Positions 1 to 8,351 are shown, counted from the stretch's first letter. The stretch is 51,032 bases of DNA from Oscillospiraceae bacterium (GCA_012729855.1 JAAYCI010000075.1:1-51032), one strand, 5' to 3'. Numbers and translations: made by a program. Notes: generated by a model from the sequence alone, not told the origin.

Positions 1-343
1 TTGGGCCGAGATGAAGTGCCCCTGGGGGCCAACCGGGCGCAGCCCGGCTCTTGGCGCGAGATGAACGCCGAAAGACACAAAATATACCGGGGTAGATGTC
101 CCATTGGAACTTTAGGGACACGCCCTAAGCCAACCCCCTGCCCGCCCGGCGGTGAGGCCCGGCCGCTGCCCCGTTGCGGCGGCACGCGCGGGCCGGCCGA
201 GCGCCTGTGAGAGCCCGCCGGGGCCGGCGCGCTTGCGCCCGGGCATCCTAATAGTGTGGCGCGCGCTTCGCGCATGGCCACCCCAATAAACAGGCGCATC
301 GTGTTACACGGTGCGCCTGTTTTGATGTTATTTGCCTATCTCA
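1..343. other. GC-rich non-coding stretch at left edge, structured
   Basis: I see no convincing gene here. The start of the stretch folds into a clear hairpin (CCGGGC at 33-38 with GCCCGG at 42-47, extended by GCCAA at 28-32 with TTGGC at 51-55). This could be the tail of a structured RNA or a terminator belonging to a gene outside the window. The reading frames across it are rich in Pro, Arg and Gly and look like shadows of GC-rich DNA rather than protein. I could not match it to a known RNA family. Confidence 0.3.
288..330. terminator. Hairpin terminator after the GGDEF gene
   Basis: AACAGGCGCA (289-298) pairs with TGCGCCTGTT (312-321), with a further GTG/CAC pairing inside. It lies just beyond the stop of the leftward diguanylate cyclase gene. 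On the minus strand the stem is followed by TTTATT, on the plus strand by TTTTGATG, so it may act in both directions. Confidence 0.6.
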
Positions 344-2119
344 CTATCTCGTATCATCCCTGCGGCGGTTCATCGCAATGCCCCGCTTGCCCATCTTGTT
401 GCGGTACATCAGTTCGTCCGCCCGGGTTACCAGTGCGTCCAGCGTGGTGCCCTCCGCGCTGCTGAACGCCACCACCCCGTAGCTGAACGACAACTTGTAA
501 GGGCGGGTGTTCTTTTGGTTCTGGCGCTCCAGTTGCACAATCACCTGCTGGATGCGCCGGTCGGCGGTTTCGGGGTCGGCCTGCAGCCACACCAGAAACT
601 CGTCGCCGCCCCAGCGGCAAATCAGTTCGTTATCGTTCAGGCCGGCCCGCACCGTGTTGATAATCTCGGTGATCATCTCATCGCCCAGGGCGTGGCCAAA
701 CTGGTCGTTCACCTTCTTCAGGCCGTCCAGATCGATGAAAACCAGGCTGCCGTCAAACGCGGGCTGCTTCAGCATATCCTCCAGCAGGCGGCCGGCCCAG
801 TCGCGGTTCAGCGCGCCGGTCATGGTGTCTACCGAGGCATAGTAGCGCAGCTGTTCCTCGTAGTCCTTGCGGGCGGAGATATCAGTGGCTGTCTCCACAT
901 GCACATACTGGCCGTCCACCCATTTCACAATGCTGTCCTTGGCCAGGTAGGTTTTGCAGGTGCGGGTGTTCTCCACCTCCCAGGCATATACCTGCGAGCG
1001 CTCGGCGCCCGGCTCCAGCGTAATTTTGGGGATGGGGCAAAAGGCGCAGGGACCCGTTTGGTCCTTTTGCAGCACCTGCCAGCAGGGCTTGCCCAGCAGC
1101 GCCTCCCGGGTGGTGCCCAGCGATAACGCCAGCGAGCGGCTGACGAAGATCACCGTGTAACCATCCAGCGTGTTGGCGTACACCACATCGTCCGACACGT
1201 CCAGCATGATCTGCATAATGTCCTGGGTGCGCTGCGCGCTATGCTCGGCGTTGCGGCGCTTGATGAGCGTAGCCAGCACACTGGAAACGCTTTTCAAAAA
1301 CTGCAGCTCGTCCTGCGACCATTGGCGGTAGTGGGCGGTATCGTCAAAGCCCACATAGCCCAGCGGCTTGCCATAGTCGAACAGTGGAATGATGGCCAGC
1401 GAGCGGATGCCCTGCGTCTCCAGGATTTCGCGGTCGCCCTGGGGCAGGGTGCGCACGTCATCGGTAACATACATGCCGGATTGCATGATCACATCGTAGT
1501 TATAGTCGGCTTTTTCCAAGCTTTGCAGATCCTGGATGGCTGGCTCCACCCCTTCCGCGCACCACTCGTAGGTGTTGCGGGTTGTGGTGGCGGAGACTTC
1601 CTCAAAAATATAGGCGCGGCTTACCCGCTGCTCGCGGCCCGCCATGGCCAGCACCGTTTGGATGGAGGCCTCCACATTGTCGGCCAAGAAGGACGCGTTG
1701 ATGATTTCCGACAACTGTTTGCCGGGGTCATGCACGCCTTCCACATCCGTGTGCACGGTGGAGAAATAGGCCACAAAATAGGCCACCCCGTCCTCGGCCT
1801 CCACGGTGTTGCCCCAAAGGGCCACCGGCCGGAGGTTGCCCTCAAAGGTAACGATGCTGCACTGGTAATGTTCCACATGCCCCATTTGCAGCACCTGCCG
1901 GCGAAAAGCGTCGGCTTCCTCGGGGGTATCAAAGCGCAGCAGGTCATCCAGCTGGCGGTTCACCGCCTGGCCGGTAAGCTTCTGCACCGAATGGGAGGGC
2001 GAGAAACGGATGCCCGCCTGGACGTTCATATAACGCACCGGCAACGTGTCGGTGGCCTCAAACACCACCACCGGAATGGCCAGTTCACTGAATAGATTTG
2101 CAAAGTCGGTCTTTTTCAT
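344..2119 (-). CDS. PAS-GAF-PAS-GGDEF diguanylate cyclase
   Basis: Cytoplasmic sensor predicted to make cyclic di-GMP from GTP. From the chosen start the protein is 591 residues: an N-terminal PAS-like region (about 10-120), a GAF domain (about 135-290), a second PAS (about 300-420) carrying a PCAFCP cysteine pair near 358-361, and a C-terminal GGDEF domain (about 430-585) with an intact GGDEF at 504-508 and FIDLDGLKKVND at 461-472. No RxxD inhibitory site is seen in the expected place before GGDEF. No membrane segment is visible, so the signal is probably intracellular. The ATG at 2119 has a GAGGA sequence about 9 bases upstream; a longer frame running to 2209 has no such support. No EAL or HD-GYP partner lies in the window. 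Substrate and product follow from the family; the sensed signal is unknown. Confidence 0.88.
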   Translation of the reverse strand: MKKTDFANLFSELAIPVVVFEATDTLPVRYMNVQAGIRFSPSHSVQKLTGQAVNRQLDDLLRFDTPEEADAFRRQVLQMGHVEHYQCSIVTFEGNLRPVALWGNTVEAEDGVAYFVAYFSTVHTDVEGVHDPGKQLSEIINASFLADNVEASIQTVLAMAGREQRVSRAYIFEEVSATTTRNTYEWCAEGVEPAIQDLQSLEKADYNYDVIMQSGMYVTDDVRTLPQGDREILETQGIRSLAIIPLFDYGKPLGYVGFDDTAHYRQWSQDELQFLKSVSSVLATLIKRRNAEHSAQRTQDIMQIMLDVSDDVVYANTLDGYTVIFVSRSLALSLGTTREALLGKPCWQVLQKDQTGPCAFCPIPKITLEPGAERSQVYAWEVENTRTCKTYLAKDSIVKWVDGQYVHVETATDISARKDYEEQLRYYASVDTMTGALNRDWAGRLLEDMLKQPAFDGSLVFIDLDGLKKVNDQFGHALGDEMITEIINTVRAGLNDNELICRWGGDEFLVWLQADPETADRRIQQVIVQLERQNQKNTRPYKLSFSYGVVAFSSAEGTTLDALVTRADELMYRNKMGKRGIAMNRRRDDTR

Positions 2120-2424
2120 CGCGGAGGTCCTCGCCTGTGGAACGCCGGCCGCGGCCCTGCCTGCCGCAAACCTGCTGTTTGGTCTGGGCGGCGCGCCATG
2201 CGGCCGCAAAATAAGCTGCCTGAATTTTTCGCATTATTATACCAAACGTGTTTCAAATTGTACAGCTTCGGCCCGCTGCGCCCTGTTTCGCGCCTTCCCG
2301 GCAGCGTCCTTCCCCGCTTGCGGCGCCTTGGCCGCCGCCAAGCCCCCAAGAGCACAAAAACCGCTGCCATAAAAAGCAACGGGCGGCAAAGGCGCCGCCC
2401 GTTGTTCATACAAATTTTACCGGT

Positions 2425-3264
2425 CTAGCCCACCGAGTCCAGCAAATGGTCGACCAATTCCAGCATCCGGCCCTTGTCGGTGGGCAGGGTGCCGCGAATT
2501 TGCACCTGGTTGGAGATATGGCCGGTGGAGAAGATGCAGTCTTCCATCTCCAGGTTTTGCAGCAGCAGCTGCATCTCCTTCAGCACCTGTACAGAGTCCG
2601 GCCGCTTGATGCGCGCCAGCTCCTCGGGGGTGGGCGGGCGCAGCTCGCCGCCCGGCGTCAGTGTCAGCAGGCCAATGAACTCCGGCTGCATCTGGTTCAG
2701 CGCGGTGGCGGTGTCCAGCATATGCTCCCGCCAGTGGTTTTCCTCGCCCATGCCGGCTATGATGCTGACCGACTGCCGGATACCGGCCTCGTGCAGCATT
2801 TTGGCGGCGTCTATCATCTCCTGGCGGTTGATGCCCTTGTTGTATTCCCGCAAAATGTCGTCGTTGCCAGACTCCAGCCCGATGTACAGCTTGTCGATGC
2901 CCATGGCGCGCAGGGTGTTCAGCTCGCCCTGGGTTTTGGTAAGCACATTGCGCGCCGACGCGTAGGAGCGCACCCCCTTGATGCCCGGGAACAGCTCGTT
3001 GACGATGTCCATGATCTCGATGAGCTTGGCGGCGCTCAGCGCAAAGGCGTCGCCGTCGCACAAAAAGATGTGCTCAAAGCGGTCGCGGTAGGGCGCGCAC
3101 TCCTCAAAATCGCGGCGGACATCCTCAATGCTGCGCACCCGGAAGTGTTTCTCCGCGTACATGTTGCAAAACTCGCACTTGTTCCACGAGCATCCGATGG
3201 TGACCTGCATCAGCAGGCTGTAGGCCTCTGAAGGCGGCCGAAAAATTGCGCCCTCATATTGCAT
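2425..3264 (-). CDS. Radical-SAM protein with CX4CX2C cluster motif
   Basis: A 279-residue radical S-adenosylmethionine enzyme of the COG1032-like type, expected to bind a 4Fe-4S cluster and cleave SAM. The cluster cysteines are C25, C30 and C33 in GCSWNKCEFC, so the spacing is CX4CX2C rather than the classical CX3CX2C; I recall this spacing as usual for the clostridial family that begins YEGxIxRPPSEA, so it is probably a family trait. Later motifs typical of the TIM barrel follow, such as the GLESGND stretch in mid-protein. Two in-frame ATGs exist: the one at 3273 leaves only one base after AAGAAAGGA, the one at 3264 leaves ten, so I prefer 3264. The gene stands alone with no obvious substrate protein beside it; reaction unknown. 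Confidence 0.85.
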   Translation of the reverse strand: MQYEGAIFRPPSEAYSLLMQVTIGCSWNKCEFCNMYAEKHFRVRSIEDVRRDFEECAPYRDRFEHIFLCDGDAFALSAAKLIEIMDIVNELFPGIKGVRSYASARNVLTKTQGELNTLRAMGIDKLYIGLESGNDDILREYNKGINRQEMIDAAKMLHEAGIRQSVSIIAGMGEENHWREHMLDTATALNQMQPEFIGLLTLTPGGELRPPTPEELARIKRPDSVQVLKEMQLLLQNLEMEDCIFSTGHISNQVQIRGTLPTDKGRMLELVDHLLDSVG

Positions 3265-3273
3265 GGGTCTCAT

Positions 3274-3793
3274 ATCCTTTCTTAAACCACATAAAAAATA
3301 TACGGCTTTTAATAACACAAGATGGTTTTCAACTTTGCCAGGTATGGCACAAAGGTGGCGGCCGCCCGGCACGGCCGGGCCCGTGGCACGCCTTTTATAT
3401 TATACTTTGTCGGGTCATAAAAGGCAATCTGTTTCGCGGCTTTTCTTTGCGGCGCCGCAGTTTCAGGCATAGCGCCGGCCAGCCTTTTGCCTGCAAAAGC
3501 CCCGCCCATTTTTTGACCCACCGTCATTCATTATACATAGAAAAATGCTATGTTACAAATAGTTTTCAATTTGTTTATTTCCCGGAAAATGTTCTTTTTT
3601 ATAATGAATATACGTTAAATTCTTTAGCACCTGATTGCCGTTTTTTTGCGTACTGTCGTGGTCTGCGGTTTGCGAACGAATATTCGTTTGCTATCATGAA
3701 AGCCCAACCCGGCGGCGCATCTGAATGGCCTTTCCAGCGCCGGCTTTCTACCACTGCCCCGTACCCCGCAGACCCTACTGGAGGTGGCATAAA
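3274..3793. other. Long intergenic region with a palindromic site
   Basis: About 520 bases without a supported gene, noticeably more A+T-rich than its surroundings between 3530 and 3630. It contains a good 20-bp palindrome (3672-3691) described separately and a TATAAT at 3600-3605 that could be the -10 box for the downstream sensory gene, though no good -35 box is seen at normal spacing. Confidence 0.4.
3672..3691. promoter_or_regulatory. Palindromic operator candidate
   Basis: A near-perfect inverted repeat, GCGAACGAAT followed by ATTCGTTTGC (one mismatch in ten per arm, core AACGAATATTCGTT perfect), lies about 100 bases before the PocR-like gene. It resembles a repressor site. It does not have the CGAAC-N4-GTTCG spacing of the Gram-positive LexA box. 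Confidence 0.4.
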
Positions 3794-4360
3794 ATGGAAC
3801 GCACACTAATACCGGCACCCGCCGTATCCGAAACCCGGCAACAGCTGCGCTACCTGCAAAATACGCAAGACAACTTTGCCCGCACCACCGGCATGGCCAT
3901 TTGCCTGCTGCGCCCAAATGGCCGGCCGCTTACCCCCACCAGCGGCCGCACCCAGCTGTACAACACCCTAATGAACGATGCCGCCGCAGCCAGCCTGTGC
4001 CGCGAAAGCTTTGCCAAGCTGCATGCCCTGGCGCGCAAAACCCGGAAGGCACAGATGTGCATTTGCGAGGTTACCGGCCTGCGCATAGCCGTGGTGCCCC
4101 TGCTTGTTGACGGCGACTATTACTACTGGCTTACCGGGCAGGTGCGGGAGGCCGTGCACCTGGACCATTACGACAGCTTTGCCATCCAGCTGGCCCACGC
4201 CACCGGCCTTTCCTCCAAACAACTGAAGATACAATACTGCAGCCTGCCGGAACTTTCGCAGGCGCAGTTTGCCCGCAACCTGCGCCTGCTGCAAGCTGTA
4301 GGTGTGCCGGCGGCCGTGCCCGGCGGCACCAGCGCAGAGCGGGCGCGTCCACCTGCATGA
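3794..4360 (+). CDS. Stand-alone PocR-type sensory domain protein
   Basis: A 188-residue protein that matches the PocR-like ligand-binding domain along most of its length: an N-terminal helix with LQNTQDNFARTTG, then a PAS-like core with PNGRPLTPTS, a conserved cysteine region (C69, C89, C91) and VDGDYYYWLTGQV. In PocR proteins this domain usually sits in front of a DNA-binding or kinase module; here nothing follows it, so the protein must either act through a partner or be a truncated sensor. The final 20 residues are low complexity and not conserved-looking. The start is set by GGAGGTGG six bases before the ATG at 3794. It is followed by its own terminator, so it is a single-gene unit. The ligand is unknown; in PocR relatives small diols or hydrocarbons have been proposed. 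Confidence 0.7.
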   Translation: MERTLIPAPAVSETRQQLRYLQNTQDNFARTTGMAICLLRPNGRPLTPTSGRTQLYNTLMNDAAAASLCRESFAKLHALARKTRKAQMCICEVTGLRIAVVPLLVDGDYYYWLTGQVREAVHLDHYDSFAIQLAHATGLSSKQLKIQYCSLPELSQAQFARNLRLLQAVGVPAAVPGGTSAERARPPA

Positions 4361-4436
4361 CCACCCTTCCGCCATGTGCGGGGCCTTGAATCGGGTTTGC
4401 CTGATGATAGCCTCAATAGTATATATCCCCCTTCTG

Positions 4437-4461
4437 CCTGCGCTGGCTGCGCAGGTTTTTT
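4437..4461 (+). terminator. Rho-independent terminator after PocR-like gene
   Basis: CCTGCGC (4437-4443), a five-base loop, GCGCAGG (4449-4455), then a run of six T. Ends the sensory-protein transcript. Confidence 0.85.
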
Positions 4462-4531
4462 ATGCTTTGAAAAACGCGCTGATACACCTCTTTTTATCCC
4501 ATTCATTTCCCTCGCTCATCGTCACTTTTTT

Positions 4532-4557
4532 CACCAAGTTTCTTGGTGGGTTTTTTT
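4532..4557 (+). terminator. Second rho-independent terminator
   Basis: CACCAAG (4532-4538), loop TTT, CTTGGTG (4542-4548), GG and seven T. It sits immediately upstream of the tetR promoter and insulates it from upstream transcription. Confidence 0.8.
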
Positions 4558-4565
4558 GTCATTTC

Positions 4566-4596
4566 TTGCACTTTTGCGCATATATTGTGCTATAAT
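4566..4596 (+). promoter_or_regulatory. Promoter of the tetR gene
   Basis: TTGCAC (4566-4571), a 19-base spacer and TATAAT (4591-4596) with the extended -10 dinucleotide TG at 4588-4589. The long spacer may be compensated by the extended -10. Confidence 0.7.
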
Positions 4597-4632
4597 GCAG
4601 GTATACCAGCCATACAGTAGGGAGTGACGTCT

Positions 4633-5241
4633 GTGCAGGAACTGGGCGGAACCAAGCAAGCCATTTTTGAGGCAGCTGTTAACCTGTTTGCAAGAGACAA
4701 TTACCATCATGTTTCGGTGCGCCAAATTGCCAAAACCGTTGGCATCATGGCTTCTTCCATCTATAACCATTATGCGTCCAAAGAGGCTATCCTGCTGGAT
4801 ATCTATGACTATTTTGACACCAACATGGCGCGGCTGATGCCCGACCTGGGCACCCTGATGCAGATGGCCGAGACCGCCCATCCCCACGACGTGCTGCGCG
4901 CCACCACGGTGGTTTACCCGCAGGCGATAGTGCCCACCATGGCCAAAGCCATGCTGGTTACCGCGTCGATGACCAGCTCCGACCCGCGGGCGGAGGACCT
5001 GATTCACCGCAACCTGATAGAAATGCCCTATCTTTACGATATCCCGCTGCTGAACAAAATGATGGACCTGGACCGCATAGAGCCCCTTGACGCCGAAAGC
5101 TTCGCGCTGATGCACTCCTGCTACTGCCACAGCGCCGCCGTGCGCTTTTATGGCAGCCATGGCATTGACACCGACACCTGGATACGCGGCATGGAGCTAT
5201 TGTTTGGCCGGGTGGTGGTGAAGCAGCCCGCACATGCCTGA
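4633..5241 (+). CDS. TetR-family transcriptional regulator
   Basis: A 202-residue DNA-binding repressor. The N-terminal helix-turn-helix is clear: IFEAAVNLFARDNYHHVSVR leads into the HTH and SIYNHYASKEAILLDIY closes it, about residues 10-60. The remaining 140 residues form the ligand-binding helical domain, which is too variable to predict an inducer. I place the start at the GTG at 4633 because AGGGAG lies eight bases before it; a GTG at 4624 would overlap that ribosome binding site. The next gene downstream on the same strand is the T-box-controlled MFS carrier, which has its own promoter. The regulator may control that promoter or its own; this is inference from position, and no matching operator was identified. 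Confidence 0.88.
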   Translation: MQELGGTKQAIFEAAVNLFARDNYHHVSVRQIAKTVGIMASSIYNHYASKEAILLDIYDYFDTNMARLMPDLGTLMQMAETAHPHDVLRATTVVYPQAIVPTMAKAMLVTASMTSSDPRAEDLIHRNLIEMPYLYDIPLLNKMMDLDRIEPLDAESFALMHSCYCHSAAVRFYGSHGIDTDTWIRGMELLFGRVVVKQPAHA

Positions 5242-5347
5242 TACACCGCCCACCCCTTTCTTTTGGTACTCCTGCACGGTTTTGTGGGTTTTCCACAACG
5301 GGTTATTGTATAACACCGAAAAGATATTGATATTTTATGCAACCTGC

Positions 5348-5376
5348 TTGACAATATCCGGGCCGGTGCGTATGAT
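5348..5376 (+). promoter_or_regulatory. Near-consensus promoter of the T-box transcript
   Basis: TTGACA (5348-5353), exactly 17 bases, TATGAT (5371-5376). Transcription should begin about 5383, immediately ahead of the T-box Stem I. Confidence 0.85.
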
Positions 5377-5382
5377 TAAAAA

Positions 5383-5615
5383 AATGAATAACGACATTGT
5401 GATGACAGGGTAAAGTAAGCGCGGCGTCAAGCCCTTAGAGAGCCGGGACTGGTGGAAACCGGCGGCGGGGCCCGCACCGAAGTTCCCCCTTGAGCATGCG
5501 TGCTGAACCATGATGGCCCCCGGCCAAAAGTAGGCGCGCACAGGTTTTCCCGTTACCGAGATAAGCGTGGTACCGCGGTTTTCCGTCTCTTTATAGCAGA
5601 GACGGGATTTTTTTA
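5383..5615 (+). ncRNA. T-box riboswitch (tRNA-sensing leader)
   Basis: All landmarks of a T-box leader are present in order: AAGTAA (5' side of the specifier loop, near 5413), AGAGAG near 5437, GGTGGAAACC near 5450 (distal loop), GAAGTTC near 5479 (3' side of the specifier loop), then the T-box core AAGCGTGGTACCGCGG near 5563-5578, and an intrinsic terminator CCGTCTCT (5583-5590) with AGAGACGG (5598-5605) followed by a T run to 5614. Uncharged tRNA should stabilise the antiterminator and allow readthrough into the MFS gene. The UGGU bulge fits a tRNA with discriminator A. The specifier is GTT (Val) or, one base on, TTC (Phe); I cannot decide without alignment, and the purine that usually follows the specifier is absent. 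Confidence 0.92.
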
Positions 5616-5662
5616 TAAGCACTATGACAAATATTTATCATTGTTGGGACGGAGGGAAAGTA

Positions 5663-6916
5663 GTGGACAGAACTGTATCTAACGGCCGTTTAAAAAGCGG
5701 GGCCATCCCGCAGCGGCGCTGGCTCTACCTGGGGGTGGGCACCATCATGCTGCTGCTGTTGGGGCTTATTTACGCCTGGTCGGTCTTTATTGCACCGCTG
5801 GAGGTGGCTTTCGGGTGGAACCGCGCGGAAACCTCGATGACCTTCACCATCTCCATTGTGATGTTTTGTGTGGGCGGCATCATCGCGGGCATCATTGCCA
5901 AAAAGGTGTCTTCCAAAATCATCCTCACAGCCTCGGCAGTTTTGTTGTTCGCCGGGTTCTTCCTGGCTTCGCGTATTGCCAGCCTGGCCGGCATTTATGT
6001 GGCCTATGGCGTGTTTGTGGGGCTTGGCGTGGGGCTGGCCTACAACGCCCTTATCAATATTGTTACCAAGTGGTTTCCCGATAAAAAGGGCCTGGCCTCC
6101 GGCATTTTGCTGATGGGCTTTGGCGTGGGCGGCATGGTGCTGGGCACCCTGGCCACCAGCCTGATGGCCAGCCTGGGCTGGCGCACCGTTTTCATCGGCT
6201 TTGCCATTGTGTTTGCGGCCGTGGTGCTGGTGGGCGCATTGGTGCTTCGGCAGCCCCGCCCCGACGAACTGGAACTTTTTGCCAAGGTAATGCCGGCCAC
6301 AGCAGCCACCCAGGCGCCCGACGTAACCCCCGGGCAGATGATGCACACCAAGAGCTTCTGGCTGTACTTCCTGTGGTGCCTGGGCCTGTGCGCCGCCGGC
6401 CTCATCATCATTGGCCACTCGGCCGCCGCCGCCCTGGACGCTGGCGCCGACATCGGCTCGGCCGCGCTCATCGCCGGCCTGGTTTCCGTCTTCAACGGCC
6501 TGGGCCGCGTGCTGTTCGGCCTGATGTACGACCGCGCCGGCTTCAAGCGCACACTGATGCTGGTGAATATCAGCGCGCTCATTGCACCCGTGATGCTGAT
6601 TCTGTCGGCTGTTACCGGCCAGATGTTTCTGCTCATCATCGGCTTTGTTTTCACCGGCCTGTTCTATGGCGGCCTGCCCACCATGAACACCACCTACGTG
6701 AGCAACCAGTATGGGCAGAAAAACTTTGCCGTCAACCTCAGCATTACCAACTGCACCATGCTGCTGGCCCCGTTTGTGGGCACCTATCTTGCCGGTGGCC
6801 TGCGCACCAGCACTGGCAGCTATATGTGGGCGTTCATCATCATGCTGGCTTTCTCGGTGCTGGCCGTCTTTTCCAGCACCATCTTGCAGCGGCGCGCCAA
6901 GACCCCCATCAAATAA
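5663..6916 (+). CDS. OFA-family MFS transporter under T-box control
   Basis: A 417-residue, twelve-helix inner-membrane carrier of the major facilitator superfamily. The first helices (WLYLGVGTIMLLLLGLIYAW, then FGWNRAETSMTFTIS) and the loop WFPDKKGLASGILLMGFG are characteristic of the oxalate/formate antiporter (OFA) group, whose known substrates are small carboxylates. The start is the GTG at 5663, six bases after GGAGGG; the earlier ATG at 5624 has no such site and lies too close to the terminator. The gene is directly downstream of a complete T-box leader, so its expression should rise when one particular tRNA is uncharged. That makes an amino acid, or its keto- or hydroxy-acid, a more likely substrate than oxalate; this is inference. 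A TetR gene lies upstream. The transcript ends at the hairpin at 6951-6988. Confidence 0.9.
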   Translation: MDRTVSNGRLKSGAIPQRRWLYLGVGTIMLLLLGLIYAWSVFIAPLEVAFGWNRAETSMTFTISIVMFCVGGIIAGIIAKKVSSKIILTASAVLLFAGFFLASRIASLAGIYVAYGVFVGLGVGLAYNALINIVTKWFPDKKGLASGILLMGFGVGGMVLGTLATSLMASLGWRTVFIGFAIVFAAVVLVGALVLRQPRPDELELFAKVMPATAATQAPDVTPGQMMHTKSFWLYFLWCLGLCAAGLIIIGHSAAAALDAGADIGSAALIAGLVSVFNGLGRVLFGLMYDRAGFKRTLMLVNISALIAPVMLILSAVTGQMFLLIIGFVFTGLFYGGLPTMNTTYVSNQYGQKNFAVNLSITNCTMLLAPFVGTYLAGGLRTSTGSYMWAFIIMLAFSVLAVFSSTILQRRAKTPIK

Positions 6917-6946
6917 GCCCCATCGGTTTTTCGTTCAGCCCTGTAT

Positions 6947-6992
6947 AAAACAGCCCCGGCAGCCACAATTTTGTGGCTGCCGGGGCTGTGTG
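6947..6992. terminator. Shared convergent terminator
   Basis: A perfect 18-bp stem (6951-6968 with 6971-6988). On the minus strand it is followed by TTTTATA, which fits termination of the CofE-like gene; on the plus strand the following tract is weak but the hairpin lies right after the MFS stop. Confidence 0.85.
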
Positions 6993-7002
6993 TGTTTGGC
7001 CC

Positions 7003-8184
7003 TTATTCGCTGGCATAGTTGGTGAAGTAGCCCTTGATGTACACCACCGGCGTGCCGCGGTCTCCGCTGCCGCTCACCAGGTCGCACAGGCTGCCCACCA
7101 GGTCGGAGTAGCGGCGGGGCGTGGTGCCCTGGGCCGCCATCTGGCCCACCAGGTTTTCATCCTTGCGGCGTATCTGCGCGCGCATGGCATCGGCCAACGC
7201 TTCGCCGCTTAAAGCTTCCAGCTCGTTGTCGGCAAAGTACTTCATTTTCAGCTCGTTGGGGGTGCCCTCCAGCCGGCTGGTGTAGGCCGGGGAGACCACC
7301 GGGTCGGCCAGTTCCCAGATGCCGCCCACCGGGTCTTTGAAGCAGCCGTCGCCGTACACCAGGACCTCCACGGTGGCGCCGGTGCGCTGCTTTATGGCAG
7401 CCTGCATCCGCTCCACCAGGGTGCCACAGTCCCGCGGGAAAAGCTTCACGGTGTCCGGGGTGGACATGTTGGACCCCAGCAGGCCGTAGTCGGGGTTGTA
7501 GCCGCTGCCGTCCACACTGCGGTTCAGTATCTCGTCCAGGCACAGCACCACCTTGCCGCCGGCGGCCACAATGCGCCGCTTGGTACGGTGCCGGGTGTGG
7601 ATATCGCAGCAAATCACGGTGTCGGTGTATTCAAGGATATGGGCGGGGTCGTTGGAGAACACCACGTCAATATGGCCGCCAAAGCTCTTGTAGAAGTCGA
7701 TATAGTCCACCCCGGTAAACGGGTGGATGGTATCCTGCCCGAAGCGGGCGCGGAACTGCGCTTCGTCAAAGCTGTCGTGGTAGGGGTTCACGCCGGCCTC
7801 GTCCAGCGCGTCCCAGCTCAGCAGCGCGTTGCCCACCTCATCGGCCGGGTAGGAAAGCTGCACCACCAGCTTTTCGCAGCCCTGGGCAATGCCCCGCAGC
7901 AAAATGGAAAACCGGTTGCGGCTGAGGATGGGAAACACCAGCCCCACCGTTTTGCCGCCGGTTTTGGCCCGCACGTCGGCGGCTATCTGCGCACAGGTGG
8001 CATAGTTGCCCTGGGTGCGCGCCACCACGCTCTCGGTAATACCAATGATGTCGCCGTCTTCAATGGCAAAGCCCTCCCCCGAGGACGCCTGCAGCACACT
8101 GTTGCACACATCGGCCACCAAATCGTCGCCTTTTTTGAACACGGGCGAGATGATGCCCCGCGCGGTCACGCCTGTATATTTCAT
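7003..8184 (-). CDS. CofE-like (coenzyme F420-0:L-glutamate ligase family) protein
   Basis: A 393-residue cytoplasmic protein of the F420-0:gamma-glutamyl ligase fold family. Visible family features are the N-terminal GDDLVADVC and IEDGDIIGITESVVARTQG (about 50-70), LSRNRFSILLRGIA in the first third, and an acidic mid-section. True CofE adds glutamate to F420-0 in actinobacteria and archaea. Clostridia of this kind are not expected to make F420 and no other F420 gene is in the window, so the real substrate is open; these Firmicutes homologues are longer than classical CofE (about 250 residues). The start at 8184 is supported by AGAGGGGG about ten bases upstream; a longer frame to 8280 has no such support. 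Convergent with the MFS gene, single-gene transcript. Confidence 0.75.
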   Translation of the reverse strand: MKYTGVTARGIISPVFKKGDDLVADVCNSVLQASSGEGFAIEDGDIIGITESVVARTQGNYATCAQIAADVRAKTGGKTVGLVFPILSRNRFSILLRGIAQGCEKLVVQLSYPADEVGNALLSWDALDEAGVNPYHDSFDEAQFRARFGQDTIHPFTGVDYIDFYKSFGGHIDVVFSNDPAHILEYTDTVICCDIHTRHRTKRRIVAAGGKVVLCLDEILNRSVDGSGYNPDYGLLGSNMSTPDTVKLFPRDCGTLVERMQAAIKQRTGATVEVLVYGDGCFKDPVGGIWELADPVVSPAYTSRLEGTPNELKMKYFADNELEALSGEALADAMRAQIRRKDENLVGQMAAQGTTPRRYSDLVGSLCDLVSGSGDRGTPVVYIKGYFTNYASE

Positions 8185-8351
8185 TTTGTATATGCCCCCT
8201 CTGGTAAAGCGCTTGGGGTGCGTCCTCTGTTGCCGGCCATATGCACGGCATAGAAGCACACCTTTACAATTATACGCCAATTTGGCCGCCCGGGCAAGTG
8301 GCAGGCGTCAATCGCCGCCGGCTGCCGCAGATGTTGTAAAAAACTACCATA

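Noticed and set aside
332-1126. Long plus-strand ORF opposite the GGDEF gene, and similar long antisense frames elsewhere (for example 11354-14431 and 14218-17229)
   Set aside because: These are shadows of GC-rich genes on the other strand; they are rich in His, Gly, Arg and Val, have no ribosome sites and no recognisable domains.
3672-3691. Possible LexA/SOS box
   Set aside because: The Gram-positive LexA box is CGAAC-N4-GTTCG; here the half-sites are eight bases apart and the core is a different palindrome.
4624-4632. GTG at 4624 as start of the TetR gene
   Set aside because: It overlaps the AGGGAG ribosome binding site; the GTG at 4633 has correct spacing.
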